From NCBI RefSeq assembly GCF_042186555.1, contig NC_133325.1:671697640-671761639 (forward strand): a stretch of DNA of 64,000 nt, read 5' to 3'. The notes beneath the pieces are model-generated. The model ran no database searches. It was not told where the DNA came from and worked only from the letters and a program-made list of their open reading frames with translations. Of this stretch, positions 11,160 to 21,719 are shown one piece after another (position 1 is the first letter of the stretch; the number at the start of each line of letters is the position of its first letter). The DNA is from Aquarana catesbeiana (Eukaryota > Chordata > Amphibia > Anura > Ranidae). A program made the translations under genes and the position numbers.

Positions 11160-11549
11160 AAAAAGGACATTTTGTGCAGGAACTGTTCTAAGCACGGGAA
11201 ACACGCGCCACTTTACAGGCATACTATAGACACCCCCCAGGTACGATATTTAAAGAAATATTTCACTTTTTTTTTTTTTTACTTTAAGCATCATTAAAAT
11301 CACTGCTCCCGAAAAAACGTCCGTTTTTTCGGGAGCTTGTTTTTTTTTTTTTTTAAAGTTTTTTTTTGCATTGATACATGTCCCCTGGGGCAGGACCCGG
11401 GTCCCCAAACCCTTTTTAGGACAATACCATGCAAATTAGCCTTTAAAATGTCCCATAGATGTCAATGGGGTTCTAACGTTCGTGCAAATTTTCGGTCCGT
11501 TCGCAGGTTCTGGTGCGAACCGAACCGGGGGGTGTTCGGCTCATCCTTA
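11160..11549 (+). repeat. hAT terminal region also found inverted at 17523-17888
   Basis: This end includes GCATACTATAGACACCCCCC, the phrase GATACATGTCCCCTGGGGCA and the terminal GTTCGGCTCATCCTTA. The same blocks occur in reverse order on the other strand at 17523-17888, so both belong to one hAT family. A perfect palindrome at 11305-11336 lies within it. Confidence 0.85.
11305..11336. repeat. Perfect 15-bp-arm palindrome
   Basis: GCTCCCGAAAAAACG, two bases, then CGTTTTTTCGGGAGC. Transcribed to the right, the stem followed by a T run would resemble a terminator in form, but in this eukaryotic setting it is better read as a subterminal hairpin of the transposon. Confidence 0.85.
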
Positions 11550-11557
11550 GTCATGAG
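11550..11557. repeat. Target site duplication, right copy (GTCATGAG)
   Basis: Exact match to 4001-4008, bracketing the hAT element. Confidence 0.92.
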
Positions 11558-12045
11558 GATAAACACTGCAGTTTTGGTTACTGAAGCCCCCTGATTCCCT
11601 CGTGAAGGCTGAGGAGAAGAATAAATTCAATACTTTCGCCATCTCCCCATCCTTTGTAACCAGATGTCCTTCCTCATTCTTTATAGGGCCAATATGGTTT
11701 GTCCTCCTTTTTTACTGTTTACATACTTAAAGAATTTCTTGGGATTTTTTTTGCTCTCCTCCGCTATGTGTCTTTCATGTTCTATCTAGCCATCCTTATT
11801 GCACCCGTACATTTCTTGTTGCATTCCCTATGAAGTCTGAATGCTGATGATGATCCTTCAACCTTGTATTTTTTGAAGGCCTTCTCCTTTGCTTTTATAT
11901 GCATTTTTACATCGGAGTTAAGCCATCCAGGACTTTTGTTTGCTCTTCTAAATTTATTACTCAATGGGATGCATTGGCTAGTGCCCTTATTTAATTTTGT
12001 CATGGCGGAGACACATCAAAATATCATATTTTTTTCATTTAGACT
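11558..12045 (-). pseudogene. CR1 LINE, piece B: linker between endonuclease and RT
   Basis: Minus-strand translation gives NEEGHLVTKDGEMAKVLN then FFSSAFTRE (about 11600-11690), the usual CR1 stretch just before the RT, and upstream FRRANKSPGWLNSDV and KEKAFKKYKVEG (about 11850-11950). Joining it to piece A across the hAT element restores continuous CR1 order. The upper boundary near 12045 is uncertain because the frame decays before non-CR1 sequence starts. Confidence 0.82.
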
Positions 12046-13130
12046 TTAAACTGAGTCAGCGCTCCAAGAGAGCACTTCCCCTCCCAATAGAAATAGTTGA
12101 CTAAGTTATACAACCCATTGAAAGGCTAAAATCAAGAAACAGAATCCTGTATTGAAGCTGAGTAAACATGAACACTAATGTCATCTTACCCAAACCAGCT
12201 GAAAAGGGACAAAATTTGTGTTTCCAAAGCCAAGTCACAAAGTCTTCGATTAACGAAAATAGAGTGGATAAATAACCCCACTGTTTCCAAGGATCAAATT
12301 ATATCCTTTGTCAACCCCAATGTTGACTCAAGCGGTCCCTCAGACAATGACTGAGATGCAAAGTTAATGTTACACTAAAAGGACAATTAAGACACCAATA
12401 TCGGAATAGTAAATAATGGAAATGTGTCTGAAATGTTCAAGGTTCATTTCAGACGCTATGAGAAAACACTAAAAACCTGTGTACGTGTGGCATTGTAGAT
12501 ATATGTGATCTTAAAAGTAGAAATATATTTTAATATAGTACAAATGAAGAATTGTGTTTAGATACCCATCATGGTGGTAAAGACATAGAAACCGTGACCG
12601 CATCTATATGAAAATACCCATATTACATGTGTTATCTCAAGACAAATAGGTTTGCATAGGATAAACAGAAGTCATGCAGTTGTTCATATAAATATCCATT
12701 GTGTGTGATATTAATTAATCACATTTATACTAAATGTGTTATATTTTGTACCAATTGCTGGGGGTCCCTAAACAGTATAGATATATTACATATATTCACA
12801 TCCCCAAAATATAGATAAATGCCCATCATAAAAGAAAACATATTCTTTCTTTTAACAAAAAAGTTTAGAACACATTTTCTGTCCTCAGACACACCTAGTG
12901 GCTGAAGATGATATTACCTAAATTTACCAGGTAAATCATTAGAATTCCCCAACCAATGGAGAATGATCCAATCCTTCTGGGCTGAGCTTATAATAATTTT
13001 ATGAGCTTATTGTCCCAAGATGGTATAAAGGTTGTGAGGGCCATAAAGAACGGATCACAGACCCACACACCAGATACACCCCTAGATGATCAAGCAGTCT
13101 GCTATTTGACCACTCCCCATCTTGCTGGAC
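12046..13130. other. AT-rich unassigned DNA within the CR1-splitting block
   Basis: No motif of a known element recognised. Several TATATCTA-like stretches and no long reading frame of interest. It may be part of an older nonautonomous element. Confidence 0.35.
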
Positions 13131-13138
13131 CTTGTGAC
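13131..13138. repeat. Target site duplication, left copy (CTTGTGAC)
   Basis: Matches 15677-15684 exactly across the element at 13139-15676. Confidence 0.88.
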
Positions 13139-15676
13139 CAGGGATGGACTGGCCATCAGGACTACCGGGAGTTTCCCGGTGGGCCGATGGCTCAGTGGGC
13201 CGGTTGTCACTGTCAGTGTCACTCACTCTCTGAGGCTGTCCGTGTGGATGTCACATTTACACTAGCGCTCCTGCACCCGGCGGCGGCGCCAGCCAATAGC
13301 CATCATCGCTGCCACGACTTCCCTCCCCTTAAGTTTACAGCCCCATCCCGGCGGCGTGACATCACTCACGGCCGGAGGCAGGAGGGGATTATCATATGAG
13401 GAGCGTAGAGAGCTGCTGCAACCTAGAGGAGCCAGCGCCGCCAAAGAGTAACCAACAACTTCATACAAGTTCAGACAGCAGCACAGTCAGTGTGTAGTAT
13501 CTATCGTATTCACAAGTAAGAAAGCACTAAGCTAAATTAAGCTGATGCCATACGAAATGCATCCATCTGACTGCAGTCTGCAGATTAAGAACTGTGACTG
13601 TCTGTGATTTTTTTTTAATATGCAGCATGGCAGGGGAAGGGGGTAAATGTACTGCCACTGGTCATAGTAACTGATGTATTAATGTCCTGCACTGGTCACG
13701 GATGAATGAATTTACTGGTCACGGATGAATGAATTTACTGGTCACTGATGAATGAATTTACTGGTCATGGTCACAGATTAATTAATTTACTGGTCACAGA
13801 TGAATGGATTTACTGGTCACGGTCACTGATGAATGAATTTACTGCCACTGCTGGTCATGGTTGCTGATGAATTAATGTACTGCCACTGCTGGTCATGATC
13901 ACTGATGAATGAATTTACTGCCACTGATGTATTAATCTACTGCCACTGCTGGTCATGGTTACTGATGAATGAATGTACTGCCACTGCTGGTCATGGTCAC
14001 TGATGAATGTACTGCCACTGCTGGTCATGGTCACTGATGAATAAATGAATGTACTGCCACTGCTGGTCCTGGTCACTGATGAATGAATGTACTGCCACTG
14101 CTGGTCATGGTCACTGAATGAATGTACTGCAACTGCTGGTCATGGTCACTGATGAATGAATGAATGTACTGCCACTGCTGGTCATGGTTACTGATGAATG
14201 AATGAATGTACTGCCACTGCTGGTCATGGTCACTGATGAATGAATGTACTGCCACTGCTGGTCATGGTCACTGTGTAAAGAATGAATGCACTGCCACTGC
14301 TGATCATGGTCACTGATGAATGAATGTACTGTCACTGCTGGTCATGGTCACTGATGAATGAATGTACTGCCACTGCTGGTCATGGTCACTGATGAATGAA
14401 TTAATGTACTGCCACTGCTGGTCATGGTTACTGATGAATTCATGTACTGCCACTGCTGGTCATGGTCAATGATGAATGTACTGCCACTGCTGGTCATGGT
14501 CACGGATGAATGAATTAATGTACTGCCACTGCTGGTCATGGTTACTGATGAATGAATGTACTGCCACTGCTGGTCATGGTCACTGATGAATGAATGTACT
14601 GCCACTGCTGGTCATGGTTACTGATGAATCAATGTACTGCCACTGATGTATTAATCTACTGCCACTACTGGTCACTTTCACCGATGAATGAATGTACTGC
14701 CACTGCTGGTCAAGGTCACTGATGAATGAATTAATGTACTGCCACTGCTGGTCATGGTTACTGATGAATTCATGTACTGCCACTGCTGGTCATGGTTACT
14801 GATGAATGAATGTACTGCCACTGCTGGTCATGGTCACCGATGAATGAATTAATGTACTGCCACTGCTGGTCATGGTTACTGATGAATGAATGTACTGCCA
14901 CTGCTGGTCATGGTTACTGATGAATGAATGTACTGCCACTGCTGGTCATGGTCACAGATGAATGAATGAATGTACTGCCACTGCTGGTAATGGTTACTGA
15001 TGAATGAATGTACTGCCACTGCTGGTCATGGTCATTGATGAATGAATGTACTGCCACTGCTGGTCATGGTTAATGGTTACTGATGAATCAATGTACTGCC
15101 ACTGATGTATTAATCTACTGCCACTACTGGTCACTTTCACCGATGAATGAATGTACTGCCACTGCTGGTCATGGTCACTGATGATGAATTAATGTACTGC
15201 CACTGGTCAGTGATGCATTAATGGCTGACCACTGGTGATTGTTTTCTAAGCTTCTTCTATAGGCCCTAACAGTGATTTTGGACCTTGTTGGGTGGTTAGC
15301 CGTCTATACTGCCTTGTTAATTTGCATTGTATGTTAGAGTGGATTTGTCCCTGTCTTTTTATGTTTGTGATTCCCACAAGTTATTGATTGAAATGTTATT
15401 TATAACTGTTTTCCTTATTTATGACACCTGCCATTGAACGGAGTGTAACTTACATATGTCATTCTAAAGGCGCCTGTAATGTTGGAATGCATCTTTTTTT
15501 CTAAATTAAGAATAAAAATAAAAAAGCCGTTTATACTTACAGTGGAATGTTTTTACTTATGGTTTTTTTGCGCAATTGCGTATAGTTTATATACTGTTTT
15601 TGTGTGTGTTTTCAAAAATAAAGTGGGCCGGTCTGGATGAAGTCCGGGGCCAAATTTTTGTCCCAGTCCAGCACCG
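13139..15676. mobile_element. Nonautonomous hAT-type element carrying a minisatellite
   Basis: The left end begins CAGGGATGGACTGG. The right end, read on the other strand, begins CGGTGCTGGACTGG, giving inverted ends that match at 11 of 14 positions, and the flanks carry an exact 8-bp duplication CTTGTGAC. No transposase is present. Most of the interior is a minisatellite (13640-15230). The left block CCGGGAGTTTCCCGGTGGGC and the right block AGTGGAATGTTTTTACTTAT both recur in a second, damaged copy at 51469-52045. The CAGGG...CTGG ends plus 8-bp duplication place it in hAT. Confidence 0.85.
13640..15230 (+). repeat. Minisatellite, unit about 36-42 bp, some 35-40 copies
   Basis: Units run GTACTGCCACTGCTGGTCAT then GGTCACTGATGAATGAAT, with length variants caused by gain or loss of GAAT and by GTTACTG for GTCACTG. 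Minus-strand open frames reading HSFISDHDQQWQYI repeatedly are products of the repeat, not proteins. Confidence 0.95.
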
Positions 15677-15684
15677 CTTGTGAC
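15677..15684. repeat. Target site duplication, right copy (CTTGTGAC)
   Basis: Exact partner of 13131-13138. Confidence 0.88.
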
Positions 15685-16304
15685 TGGAACCACTCGATGT
15701 ACTTAAATATTGGCGAACATCTTCCCCTTTTAAGCTGTTGGTAAGATACAGACCATTAAATCTGAATTATCTTTTTCTCTCATAATTGTAGAGGTTATAT
15801 TATACTACTGATGTGTTGATATTATCATATACAGTGTGTAGGAAAATTTATTATTGTCATCTGCCCATATTGATTGTCTAGGCCGTATATTATTGTAGCC
15901 GTGTTTAGGGGAATTCAAGCAAACTTGTTTACATCAATTTAAATTTCTGTGGTCCCAGGGAGAGTTCCATTGCCCCATTTAATTTTAGTAGCTCTGTTGG
16001 TTTAATATATATTTCAAATTGGCAATATTTTTCTGTTGACTCCGTGAGACATACTTTGGGTTCCTTCCGGCCGGAGAAATTCAGAGGACTGTTTCCCCGA
16101 CTGACAAGGGATATTGTGTTCTTGAATATAAAGCGCGAATACGGCACATATTTTTCCAATAGACCAATTTGGGCTCCCCTGAGTAAATAGTAATATTTAG
16201 ATATATTGTTTCATTGCCGTGTTGATATTTTGATAATGTATGTGTGAAATATCAATCACCAGAAAATCTAGTTCTGTATGAAATTGTATAAATATACTTG
16301 TTAA
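15685..16304. other. Unassigned AT-rich stretch
   Basis: A minus-strand open frame of 76 codons lies at 15929-16159 but shows no family motif. Together with 12046-13130 it would be one continuous sequence before the 13139-15676 element arrived. Confidence 0.35.
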
Positions 16305-16599
16305 TTAACCTCTTGCTTACTGGGCACTTAAACCCCCCTCCTGTCCAAATCAATTTTCAGCTTTCAGCGCTGTCACACTTTGAATGGCAATTGCGCGGTC
16401 ATGCTACACTGTACTCAAATGAAATTTTTATCATTTTTTTTACACAAATGGAGCTTTCTTTTGGTGGTATTTAATCACCACTGGGGTTTTTATTTTTTGC
16501 TAAACAAACAAAAAAAGACAAAAATTTTTGAAAAAAAAAAGTATGTTTCATAGTTTGTTATAAAATTTTGCAAACGGGTAATTTTTCTCCTTCATTGAT

Positions 16600-17010
16600 A
16601 TTCGCTGATGAGGCTGCACTGATGGGCACTGATGGGCTGCACTGATGGGCACAGATAAGGTGATAATGATAGGCACAGATAAGATGACACTGATGGGCAC
16701 TGATAAGTAGGCACTGGGTGACACTGGTGGGTGGCACTGGTGGGTGGCAATGATGAGTGGCACTGATAGATGTCACTGATGGGCACTGATAGGTGGCACT
16801 GATGGGCATTTGCAGGTGGCACTGATGGGCACTGGTAGGTGGCGCTGATGGGCACTGGTAGGTGGCACTGGTGGGTGATATTGATATGCAGCACTGGTGA
16901 TGATGCACTGTGGGCACTGATGGGTGGCACTGTGGGCACTGGTAGGTGGCGCTGGTGGGCACTGGTAGGTGGCGCTGGTGAGCACTGGTAGGTGAGGCTA
17001 GTGGGCACAG
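16600..17010 (+). repeat. Minisatellite, units about 20 bp, in MITE copy C
   Basis: Irregular repeats of CACTGATGGGCACTGATAGG and GTGGCACTGGTGGGCACTGG types. Reading frames over it are artefacts of the repeat. Confidence 0.92.
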
Positions 17011-17069
17011 GAGCCTCTCCACGATCGGGACCGATGTCCCTTTTGCAGCCGCTGGCGATCGGCTTTTTT

Positions 17070-17102
17070 TTTTCTCCTTACACTACCAGTGTGAGGAGAA
17101 AA
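17070..17102. repeat. Short hairpin in MITE copy C
   Basis: TTTTCTCCTTACACT and AGTGTGAGGAGAAAA form a stem with one mismatch around ACC. It is probably a folded internal part of the MITE. Confidence 0.7.
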
Positions 17103-17372
17103 AATAGCCGATTACCGGCTCTGTTTACGTCACATGATCAGTTGTCCTTGGCTGACAGCTGATCACATGGCAAAGGGTCGTGATCGACCCCTTACTCAGA
17201 TCTGTGATCAGCCGAGTCTCATAGACTCGCTGATCACAGAGCATGCCGCGTGCGCCCTGCAGGGGGCGCGCAGGCCGCTCAAGCATGGGAGGACGTCCAG
17301 GGATACCCTCCCGGCAAATTAAGTCCGCGCTGTAGCCGTCTTTCGGCTATAGCGCGGATGGCAAGCGGTTAA

Positions 17373-17522
17373 TAAAGTCAAATTATTTACTTATTAATTT
17401 TGTTGGGAGATATTTATACCTTGGTAAGAAAACCCCATAAATTAATTGATTTACCGTAAGGTTGGAGGCACTGAGAAATAAAACACTGAGATCTTAATTA
17501 AGATTCCATACCACACTCACAA
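17373..17522. other. Short unassigned spacer
   Basis: AT-rich, no gene. It ends with CTCACAAC just before the terminus of a hAT fragment. Confidence 0.4.
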
Positions 17523-17888
17523 CTAGGGATGGACCGAACATCCCCCTGTTTGGTTCGTATCCAGAACATGCGAACAGGCAAAAAATTTCTTCGAACACGC
17601 GAACACCGTTAAAGTCTATGGGACACGAACATGAAAAATCAAAAGTGCTAATTTTAAAGGTTAATATGCAAGTTATTGTCATAAAAAGTGTTTGGGGACC
17701 CAGGTCCTGCCCCAGGGGACATGTATCAATGCAAAAAAAGTTTTAAAAACGGTCGTTTTTTCGGGAGCAGTGATTTTAATAATGCTTAAAGTGAAACAAT
17801 AAAAGTGAAATATTCCTTTAAATTTCGTACCTGGGGGGTGTCTATAGTATGCCTGTAAAGTAGTGCATGTTTCCCGTGTTTATAACAG
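17523..17888 (-). mobile_element. Inverted terminal fragment of the large hAT family
   Basis: Begins TAGGGATGGACCGAACAT and continues with blocks inverse to 11160-11549, including TGCCCCAGGGGACATGTATC and the CGTTTTTTCGGGAGC arm. Similarity ends near 17888, where CR1 sequence begins. The internal side is therefore cut off. The terminus faces away from the CR1 piece, so it is not a simple insertion with both ends kept. Confidence 0.82.
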
Positions 17889-18785
17889 GACCCCAAATTT
17901 GAAATTCAGTGTCTTTGTATTCCCCTTATGTTTCTTATTTGTGTGATTTATACTGAAGTCAATTGACCTGTGATCGGTGTTACCTAAGTTGCCAACATCC
18001 ATGATCAGGTCTGTATTGTTGGTAATCAGTAGATCCAGTAACGCTTTATTTCTAGTTGGTGCGTCTACCATCTGACCCATAAAATTGTCCTGCAAGACAT
18101 TTAGGAACTGGCGAGCCTTAGATGAATGCGTGGTTCCCTCCGTCCAGTCTATGTATGGATAATTAAAATCCCCCATTATGATAACACTTCCCATCCTTGC
18201 TGCTAATCCAATTTGTGATAGGAGATTTGTCTCCCCTTCCTCCCTCAGGTTAGGGGGCCTATAGCATACTCCCAGTATTATTTTCCCCTTAGCTTCATCC
18301 CTTTGGAGCTCTATCCATAAGGATTCCACCTCCTCCCTAGCTCCCTTAATGATGTCATCTCTCACATTCACTTGTACATTATTCTTGATATATAGGCATA
18401 CCCCTCCCCCTTTTTTACCCTCTCTATCCTTGCGATAAGGGGTATACCCTTGAATGGTTGCCAGCCAATCATGAGAGCTGTTGAACCAGGTCTCTGAAAT
18501 TCCCATAAAATCCAAATCCTCCTCGTACAACAGTATCTCTAGTTCACCCATCTTGTCCGCCAGGCTCCTGGCATTGGTGAACATGCCACGTAGTTTAGAC
18601 CAGTCGCATATTATGCCTCTTATCCTCTTAATCTTATTCCAAGATTGCAACTAGGACTTGCTACTATACTTACCTTGGGTTTATGTGCTTTGGTCAACCT
18701 ATCACCAATGCCCCCAATACTACCCTCTGGAATATGTTCCGTGCTGACTATCTCTACCTCTGGACCCTTCCCCCCGTCGCCTAGT
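17889..18785 (-). pseudogene. CR1 LINE, piece C: endonuclease domain
   Basis: An open frame (about 17880-18650, minus) holds an apurinic-type endonuclease of the exonuclease-phosphatase fold, the enzyme that nicks target DNA for CR1 insertion. Motifs in order: FTNARSLADKMGELE, DFMGISETWF with the catalytic acid, YKNNV-like YIKNNVQVNV, LGVCYRPP, the GDFNYPYIDW box, and NTDHRSIDFSI near the end, where the expected S/T-D-H triad is present. It lacks RT sequence and ends where piece B would begin, so it is probably the upstream part of the same element. It is still open for about 250 codons, better preserved than pieces A and B. Confidence 0.88.
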
Positions 18786-20046
18786 TTAACCACTTCCCGC
18801 CTGGCCCATAGAAGATGACGGCTGGGCGGTGGTTCAGTTATCCTGACTGGGCGTCATATGATGTCTAGCAGGATAACATGCCGCCGCGGGCCCGCGGGAG
18901 CGCGCATCGTGGCGATCGGTGGATCGTGTGTCAGTCTGACACACCGCTCCACCGATCTTGGTAAAGAGCCTCCAGCAGAGGCTCTTTACCACGTGATCAG
19001 CCGTGTCCAATCACGGCTGATCACAATGTCAATAGGAAGAGCCGTTGATCGGCTTTTCCTCACTCGCGTCTGACAGAGGGGTCTGCGCTGATTGTTTATC
19101 AGCGCAGCCCCCCCCCTCAGATGACCACACTGGACCACCAGGAATCGCCACTAGGACCACCAGGGAAGGGACAACATGTGGATGGCCAGGTATGTACCCC
19201 ATGGCCATCCACATGTGCCCAATGTGCCCAGTCAGTGCCCAATCTTTGCCAATCAGTGCCCACAAATGGGGACTAATTGGCACCATTATATTGCAGTGAT
19301 GTCGAGCAATGCCACCCTTAGGGGCATCAGTGCCACCAATCAGTGTCATCAATGCCACCCATCAGTGTCCATCTGTGCCACCTGTCAGTGCCCATCCGTG
19401 CCCATCAGTGCCCACCTATCAGTGCCCATCAGTGCCGATCTGTGCCACCTATCAGTGCCACCCATAAGTACCCATCAGTGCCACCCATAAGTACCCATCA
19501 ATGCCACCTACAAGTGCCCATCAGTGCCACCTATGAGTGCCCATCGGTGCCACTTATGAGTGCCCATCAGTGCCGCATACCAGTGCCACCTATCAGTGCC
19601 CATCAGTGCCACCTATCAGTGCCCATCAGAGCCGCCTATCAGTGCCCATCATCAGTGCCCGTCAGTGCCACCTCATCAGTGCCACCTCATTGGTGCCACC
19701 TCAACGGTGCCCATCAGTGCCACAGTATCAGTGCCCATCAGTGCAGCCATATCAGTGCCCATCACTGAAGAAGAAAACGTACTTATTTACAAAAAATTGT
19801 TAACAGAAACAAAGAAAAACTTGTTTTTTTTCAAAATTTTTTATTTGTTGCACAAAAAATAAAAAACGCAGAGGTGATCAAATACCACCAAAAGAAAGCT
19901 CTATTTGTGGGAACAAAATCATAAAAAAATTGTTTGAGTACAGAGGAGCATGACCACGCAATTGTTATTCAAATTGTGACAGCGCTAAAAGCTGAAAATT
20001 GGCCTGGACGGGAAGGTGTCTAAGTGCCTGGTATTGAAGTGGTTAA
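18786..20046 (-). mobile_element. TTAA-flanked MITE with internal minisatellite (copy D)
   Basis: Left end TTAACCACTTCCCGCCTGG, right end on the other strand TTAACCACTTCAATACC. It contains the same AT-rich block as copy C in inverse orientation (GGTGATCAAATACCACCAAA near 19875) and a related minisatellite. CR1 sequence flanks it on both sides, so it inserted into the CR1 5' region at a TTAA. Confidence 0.85.
19310..19765 (-). repeat. Minisatellite of GTGCCCATCA-type units in MITE copy D
   Basis: About twenty irregular units such as CAGTGCCCATCAGTGCCACC. It is the reverse complement of the array in copy C, so the array was carried by the common ancestor of both MITEs. Confidence 0.92.
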
Positions 20047-20240
20047 AAACCCATCTAACTTTTTGGCCATCTTCATTCCCAGCTGATCTGCACCCTCCTC
20101 ATTTAGGTGCAGTCCATCCCTTCTATAGTACTGGTTATCGACTGAGAAGTCGGCCCAGTCCTCCAGGAACCCAAACCCAGGAAAATGTATTATTTCAAAA
20201 GATGTTCTTAATTATACCCACATTTATATACAGAAAGGCA
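20047..20240 (-). pseudogene. CR1 LINE, piece D: 5' region
   Basis: After the MITE the sequence continues with CCATCTTCATTCCCAGCTGA and the ATTTAGGTGCAGTCCATCCC phrase common in the 5' part of frog CR1 elements. The coding role (ORF1 or leader) is not clear from this remnant. Confidence 0.55.
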
Positions 20241-21274
20241 GGTTTTAAAGCCTAAATCTGAACTAAAGATTATATGTGTGGTTGTGATACCAATTTGTGT
20301 TTCTTGTATGTCTCTTATCCACTGGATTTCCTTTCTCCCTCCCCAATTTTTACTGTGTGTTAAAACTTCATAAATACAAACCTATAAAAATCACATGCAT
20401 CACTTAATTTGTTTATATTTATTTTAGTAACTGTGTTAATTAACATCCACATTCATAATCCAGTTAAATGATCCTGTTTTGTGCCAAGTGAGTACGTGCA
20501 CCAGAGCAGGTCAGCTGCTCTGGGTCAGCTGCAGTCAGGTGTGTTTCATGTAAATGTTTCTATAAAAAGAAGAAAGATGTGTAGTGACAAGATTACTTAC
20601 TGTAACACCCTCAACTTAGACAAAGACCCGATTGACCAACATATCCCAGTCTAGTCAGTTTATAATGCTTCAGTCAGCAGTGGCTCATTGAAATGTATGC
20701 CTTCAACTGCAAATAACTGGATACTGCAATCTGGATATTACAAAATCTTCAAACTTCCCTAAAAGGCTTAGCTTTAATAGCCAGATAGTCTTCTCAAAAA
20801 AGAATCTTCTTGGCCAAAAAATGAAAGCATTTATTTATAATAGCATGATGTAAGAAATTACGGCTTTGGCACAGCGCTAATTCTAATTTAATTTAACCTT
20901 TAATAAATATTGTAAATATTTAAAATCCTAGACAAGACCTGAGGTTTTTTTTTTTGTTATGCAGACAGGCTTCATAATAAAGAATATAGTATTTTATTTA
21001 CTGAGCGTATGTGTTTTATGCTGTAAAATTTGCCCGTATCAGCAGCATACTAGAGAAATGGACCACTGCTCTCCCGCAGGTAGCCAGGAGGAGTGTCAGA
21101 CTGTTGGAGACCCAGACCATGGTCCAAAACTCATACACAATATTATTTTAATTAAATTAAATTGAACCTGAATTAGTTCACAGCTTCTTATATGTCTTGA
21201 TTACTCCAACACCGAGATATCCTTGTACTAAGTCTTAACTTTGTTCCTGTAATGGGAGTTTTGGGTGTCCTCTC
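20241..21274. other. Intergenic DNA, no feature recognised
   Basis: AT-rich DNA with a T run at 20946-20955 and no reading frame of interest. ACCAGAGCAGGTCAGCTGCT at about 20501 could be part of an unknown repeat. Confidence 0.35.
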
Positions 21275-21660
21275 TGTAAGGGATTAGCTCAGTAGCAGGG
21301 TGTTCAGGACCCCTGGATGGGCCACAGCACAGTGAAATAGGTACAGGCAGACAGCAGGTTCTTGTTGAAACAAAACCTGTGATTTATTTATAAAGTCTGT
21401 GGTTACAAGATGCAGGTATCAAAACAGAAAAAAAAACAAAAAACAAAACAAAAAAAAAACCTTTGCCATTTTGAGCGTCTAACTACAAAACACAGGAACC
21501 AGTTTACTTGGTCTGGAATAGCCTATCGCTTTCTCGGCCAATAAATTTAATTGTGCACATGCTGAGCATGGACAGCCAGGGTTACACCCAGTTGTACCAA
21601 TATTTCCAATATTTTCAAATGATCAGTTCTTTGCTTCCACAGGCTCCAAGTCAAAATAAG
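21275..21660 (-). mobile_element. LTR fragment (first copy)
   Basis: Starts TGTAAGGGATTAGCTCAG and shares long blocks (GGATGGG, CACAGCACAGTGAAATAGG, GCGTCTAACTACAAAACACA) with 22134-22377 and 24091-24321. Read on the minus strand it ends ...CTAATCCCTTACA, so TG...CA termini fit an LTR. It is more diverged than the others. Confidence 0.6.
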
Positions 21661-21691
21661 CCTTTTGGGACTCTCCAGATACAGATAGTGT

Positions 21692-21712
21692 GGGGGGGGG
21701 GGGGGGGGGGGG
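21692..21712. repeat. Poly-G run
   Basis: About 21 consecutive G. Exact length is prone to sequencing error. Confidence 0.9.
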
Positions 21713-21719
21713 CACTAGT

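Larger units (their letters stand above)
4009..11549 (+). mobile_element. Large hAT DNA transposon inserted in the CR1 LINE
   Basis: The element starts TAGGGATGAGC and ends GCTCATCCTTA, which are inverted repeats with one mismatch, and is flanked by the exact 8-bp duplication GTCATGAG. It holds a decayed transposase with BED finger and hAT dimerisation domain (6440-9668), two minisatellites on its 5' side and a 141-bp repeat array on its 3' side. The 7.5-kb length is large for a hAT element because of these arrays. CR1 coding sequence continues across the two flanks, which proves that this is an insertion into an older LINE. Stops and shifts in the transposase suggest that it no longer moves by itself. 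Confidence 0.93.
16305..17372 (+). mobile_element. TTAA-flanked MITE with internal minisatellite (copy C)
   Basis: The ends are TTAACCTCTTGCTTACTGG at the left and, on the other strand, TTAACCGCTTGCCATCC at the right. TTAA target duplication fits piggyBac- or Kolobok-type transposition. The interior includes a block with GGTGGTATTTAATCACC, a minisatellite at 16600-17010 and a GC-rich part with TGATCACATGGCAAAGGGTC. The copy at 18786-20046 is the same family in the opposite orientation. No coding capacity. Confidence 0.82.

Noticed and set aside
11305..11350. Stem plus T run resembling an intrinsic terminator
   Set aside because: Bacterial-type termination is not expected in this genome. The stem is a perfect palindrome within the hAT terminus.
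14073..14783. Histidine/glutamine-rich minus-strand frames
   Set aside because: Product of the minisatellite in the hAT-type element.
15929..16159. 76-codon minus-strand frame
   Set aside because: No motif and no related copy in the window. Retained only as unassigned DNA.
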